DNA of 64,000 nt from Parapedobacter pyrenivorans. GTDB taxonomy: Bacteria; Bacteroidota; Bacteroidia; Sphingobacteriales; Sphingobacteriaceae. Shown here one piece after another: positions 62,875-64,000 of the stretch (positions within the stretch are counted from its first letter, which is position 1; the number at the start of each line of letters is the position of its first letter). The notes under the pieces are model-generated. The model worked only from the letters and a program-made list of their open reading frames with translations. It was not told the origin of the DNA and searched no databases. The stretch is from NCBI RefSeq assembly GCF_014636865.1, contig NZ_BMER01000006.1, positions 186,001 to 250,000 on the forward strand, given 5' to 3'. The position numbers and the translations under genes are program-made.

Positions 62875-63959
62875 TGCAAAAAAAACTCCTGTTACTTACG
62901 ACTTTGCTTGTCCTAGTCTCCCTTATCGGATTAGCCCAGACCCGCTCCGACTTTTCAGTCATTGCCTACTATACGGGCGACAGCGAAACCATTGACCGCT
63001 ATGAGGTCAGCAAACTCACGCATATCATTTTCAGCTTTGGTCACTTAAAAGAAGGCCGCTTCCACATCGATAATGCACGGGATACGGCTACTATCAAACA
63101 CCTTGTTTCACTAAAAAAACAGCATCCCCGGCTCAAAATCATGCTCTCGCTGGGCGGATGGGGCGGTTGTGAGCTCTGCTCGGATGTTTTTTCAACGGTC
63201 GAAGGGCGTGCGCAGTTTGCCCAATCCTTCAAAGCCGCGAATGACTATTTCGGCACCGATGGTCTCGATTTAGACTGGGAGTACCCGGCTATTGAAGGTC
63301 ACCCCGGCCATCCCTATAAACCTGAAGATCGGCCGAATTTCACGGCACTGGTCGTAGAGCTACGCCGCGTGCTGGGCGATCAACAGGAGTTGAGTTTCGC
63401 CGCTGGCGGATTCCAGCATTTTCTGGACGAATCGGTAGACTGGCAGAAAATCATGCCACTGCTGGACCGGGTTAATATCATGAGTTATGACTTGGTTAAC
63501 GGCTATGCCACCGTGACGGGCCACCACACGCCGCTATACAGTGTGCGACCGGGTGAAGAATCGACAGACCGGGCTGTACAATACCTGCTAAACTTGGGGG
63601 TACCGGCAAAAAAGCTGGTCATCGGCGCGGCATTTTACACCCGTATCTGGAAAAATGTAGCGGCAAAAGACGACGGACGGTATCAGGCGGGTGAACATAC
63701 CCGGGGGTATCCATTCAAGCAGTTTGAGACCCAGCTAACGCCAGAAAAAGGCTGGCAATACCATTACGACGAAAAAGCGCAGGCGCCTTACTGGTATAAC
63801 GCCAGGGAAAAGTTATATGCTACTGGTGACGATAGCCGTTCGGTACAAGCCAAAACCCGGTATGCGCATGACAACGGGCTTGGCGGCATCATGTTCTGGG
63901 AGCTTACGCTGGACAAGGAACGGGACGGTTTGCTGGATACAATCAATCCCAACAATTAG
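62874..63959 (+). CDS. GH18 chitinase-like glycoside hydrolase, secreted
   Basis: A 361-residue enzyme with a signal peptide ending LIGLAQ. GH18 motifs are SLGGWGG and DGLDLDWEYP, in which Glu136 is the catalytic acid and Asp132/Asp134 assist; NIMSYDLVNGY carries the conserved Tyr. This fits chitinases and chito-oligosaccharide-degrading enzymes, though endo-N-acetylglucosaminidases share the fold. Translation should be coupled to SusD through the overlapping TAATG. No carbohydrate-binding module is present. The 41 bases after it contain no feature I recognise. Confidence 0.92.
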   Translation: MQKKLLLLTTLLVLVSLIGLAQTRSDFSVIAYYTGDSETIDRYEVSKLTHIIFSFGHLKEGRFHIDNARDTATIKHLVSLKKQHPRLKIMLSLGGWGGCELCSDVFSTVEGRAQFAQSFKAANDYFGTDGLDLDWEYPAIEGHPGHPYKPEDRPNFTALVVELRRVLGDQQELSFAAGGFQHFLDESVDWQKIMPLLDRVNIMSYDLVNGYATVTGHHTPLYSVRPGEESTDRAVQYLLNLGVPAKKLVIGAAFYTRIWKNVAAKDDGRYQAGEHTRGYPFKQFETQLTPEKGWQYHYDEKAQAPYWYNAREKLYATGDDSRSVQAKTRYAHDNGLGGIMFWELTLDKERDGLLDTINPNN

Positions 63960-64000
63960 GCGATTGGCAAACCATCAGCACCGCTTCATCACCGGCAACA

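Noticed and set aside
37862-63959. Possibility that the three SusC genes are recent duplicates or a phase-variable set
   Set aside because: The three proteins differ widely outside family motifs, and no invertible repeats or recombinase gene are present.
1-64000. CRISPR arrays, insertion sequences, phage genes, tRNA and rRNA genes
   Set aside because: No regularly spaced repeats, transposase, integrase or recognisable structural RNA was found on reading; a tRNA scan would be needed to exclude one fully.

Overview
The window looks like chromosome from a free-living, aerobic member of the Bacteroidetes, most likely family Sphingobacteriaceae (a Parapedobacter- or Olivibacter-like organism; the genus is inference). 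The support is: three SusC/SusD outer-membrane pairs, an alternative complex III operon fused to a cytochrome oxidase operon, Bacteroidetes-type promoters (TTG or TTTG about 20 bases before TAnnTTTG), few Shine-Dalgarno sites, and moderate GC. No rRNA, tRNA, CRISPR array, insertion sequence or phage gene was recognised.

Layout. (1) Positions 1-8035, minus strand: a ThuA-like protein cut by the window edge and a DUF6807 protein; then an operon pyrC - ldcA - M14 carboxypeptidase; then a lipoprotein form of glutamate racemase and a small basic secreted protein. LdcA, the M14 enzyme and the racemase all look exported and all have chemistry suited to murein peptides. (2) 8125-11555: mutS and, divergently, mtgA. 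(3) 11558-28712, minus strand: one respiratory supercluster of 16 genes, read from actA through actBCDEF (quinol:cytochrome c oxidoreductase), ctaC and ctaD, heme A and heme O synthases, two subunit III genes, subunit IV, a SCO copper chaperone, a DUF420 protein and a conserved protein of unknown function. A good promoter lies in front of actA. (4) 29126-37692: an exported msrB, a LacI regulator divergent from a GH92 mannosidase, pnp and rpsO with clear promoters and terminators, a membrane acyltransferase and a methyltransferase. (5) 37943-63959, plus strand: three consecutive SusC/SusD loci. Locus 1 is ROK regulator - SusC - SusD - CxxC lipoprotein. Locus 2 is SusC - SusD - terminator - redoxin - cytochrome c/copper monooxygenase - GH29 fucosidase - two alpha/beta hydrolases. 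Locus 3 is SusC - SusD - GH18.

How the parts work together. The respiratory block would oxidise menaquinol, pass electrons through its c-type hemes to the oxidase, and supply the cofactor assembly factors for both. The SusC/SusD loci would import oligosaccharides or related ligands, cut by fucosidase, mannosidase, GH18 and esterases. All three loci start with the same two-block promoter-like sequence (an identical 11-mer and 13-mer, 20-21 bases apart), which suggests one shared control. The most unusual gene content is in locus 2, where a secreted protein with a c-type heme site and a full set of type II copper monooxygenase ligands sits between SusD and glycan-cleaving enzymes.
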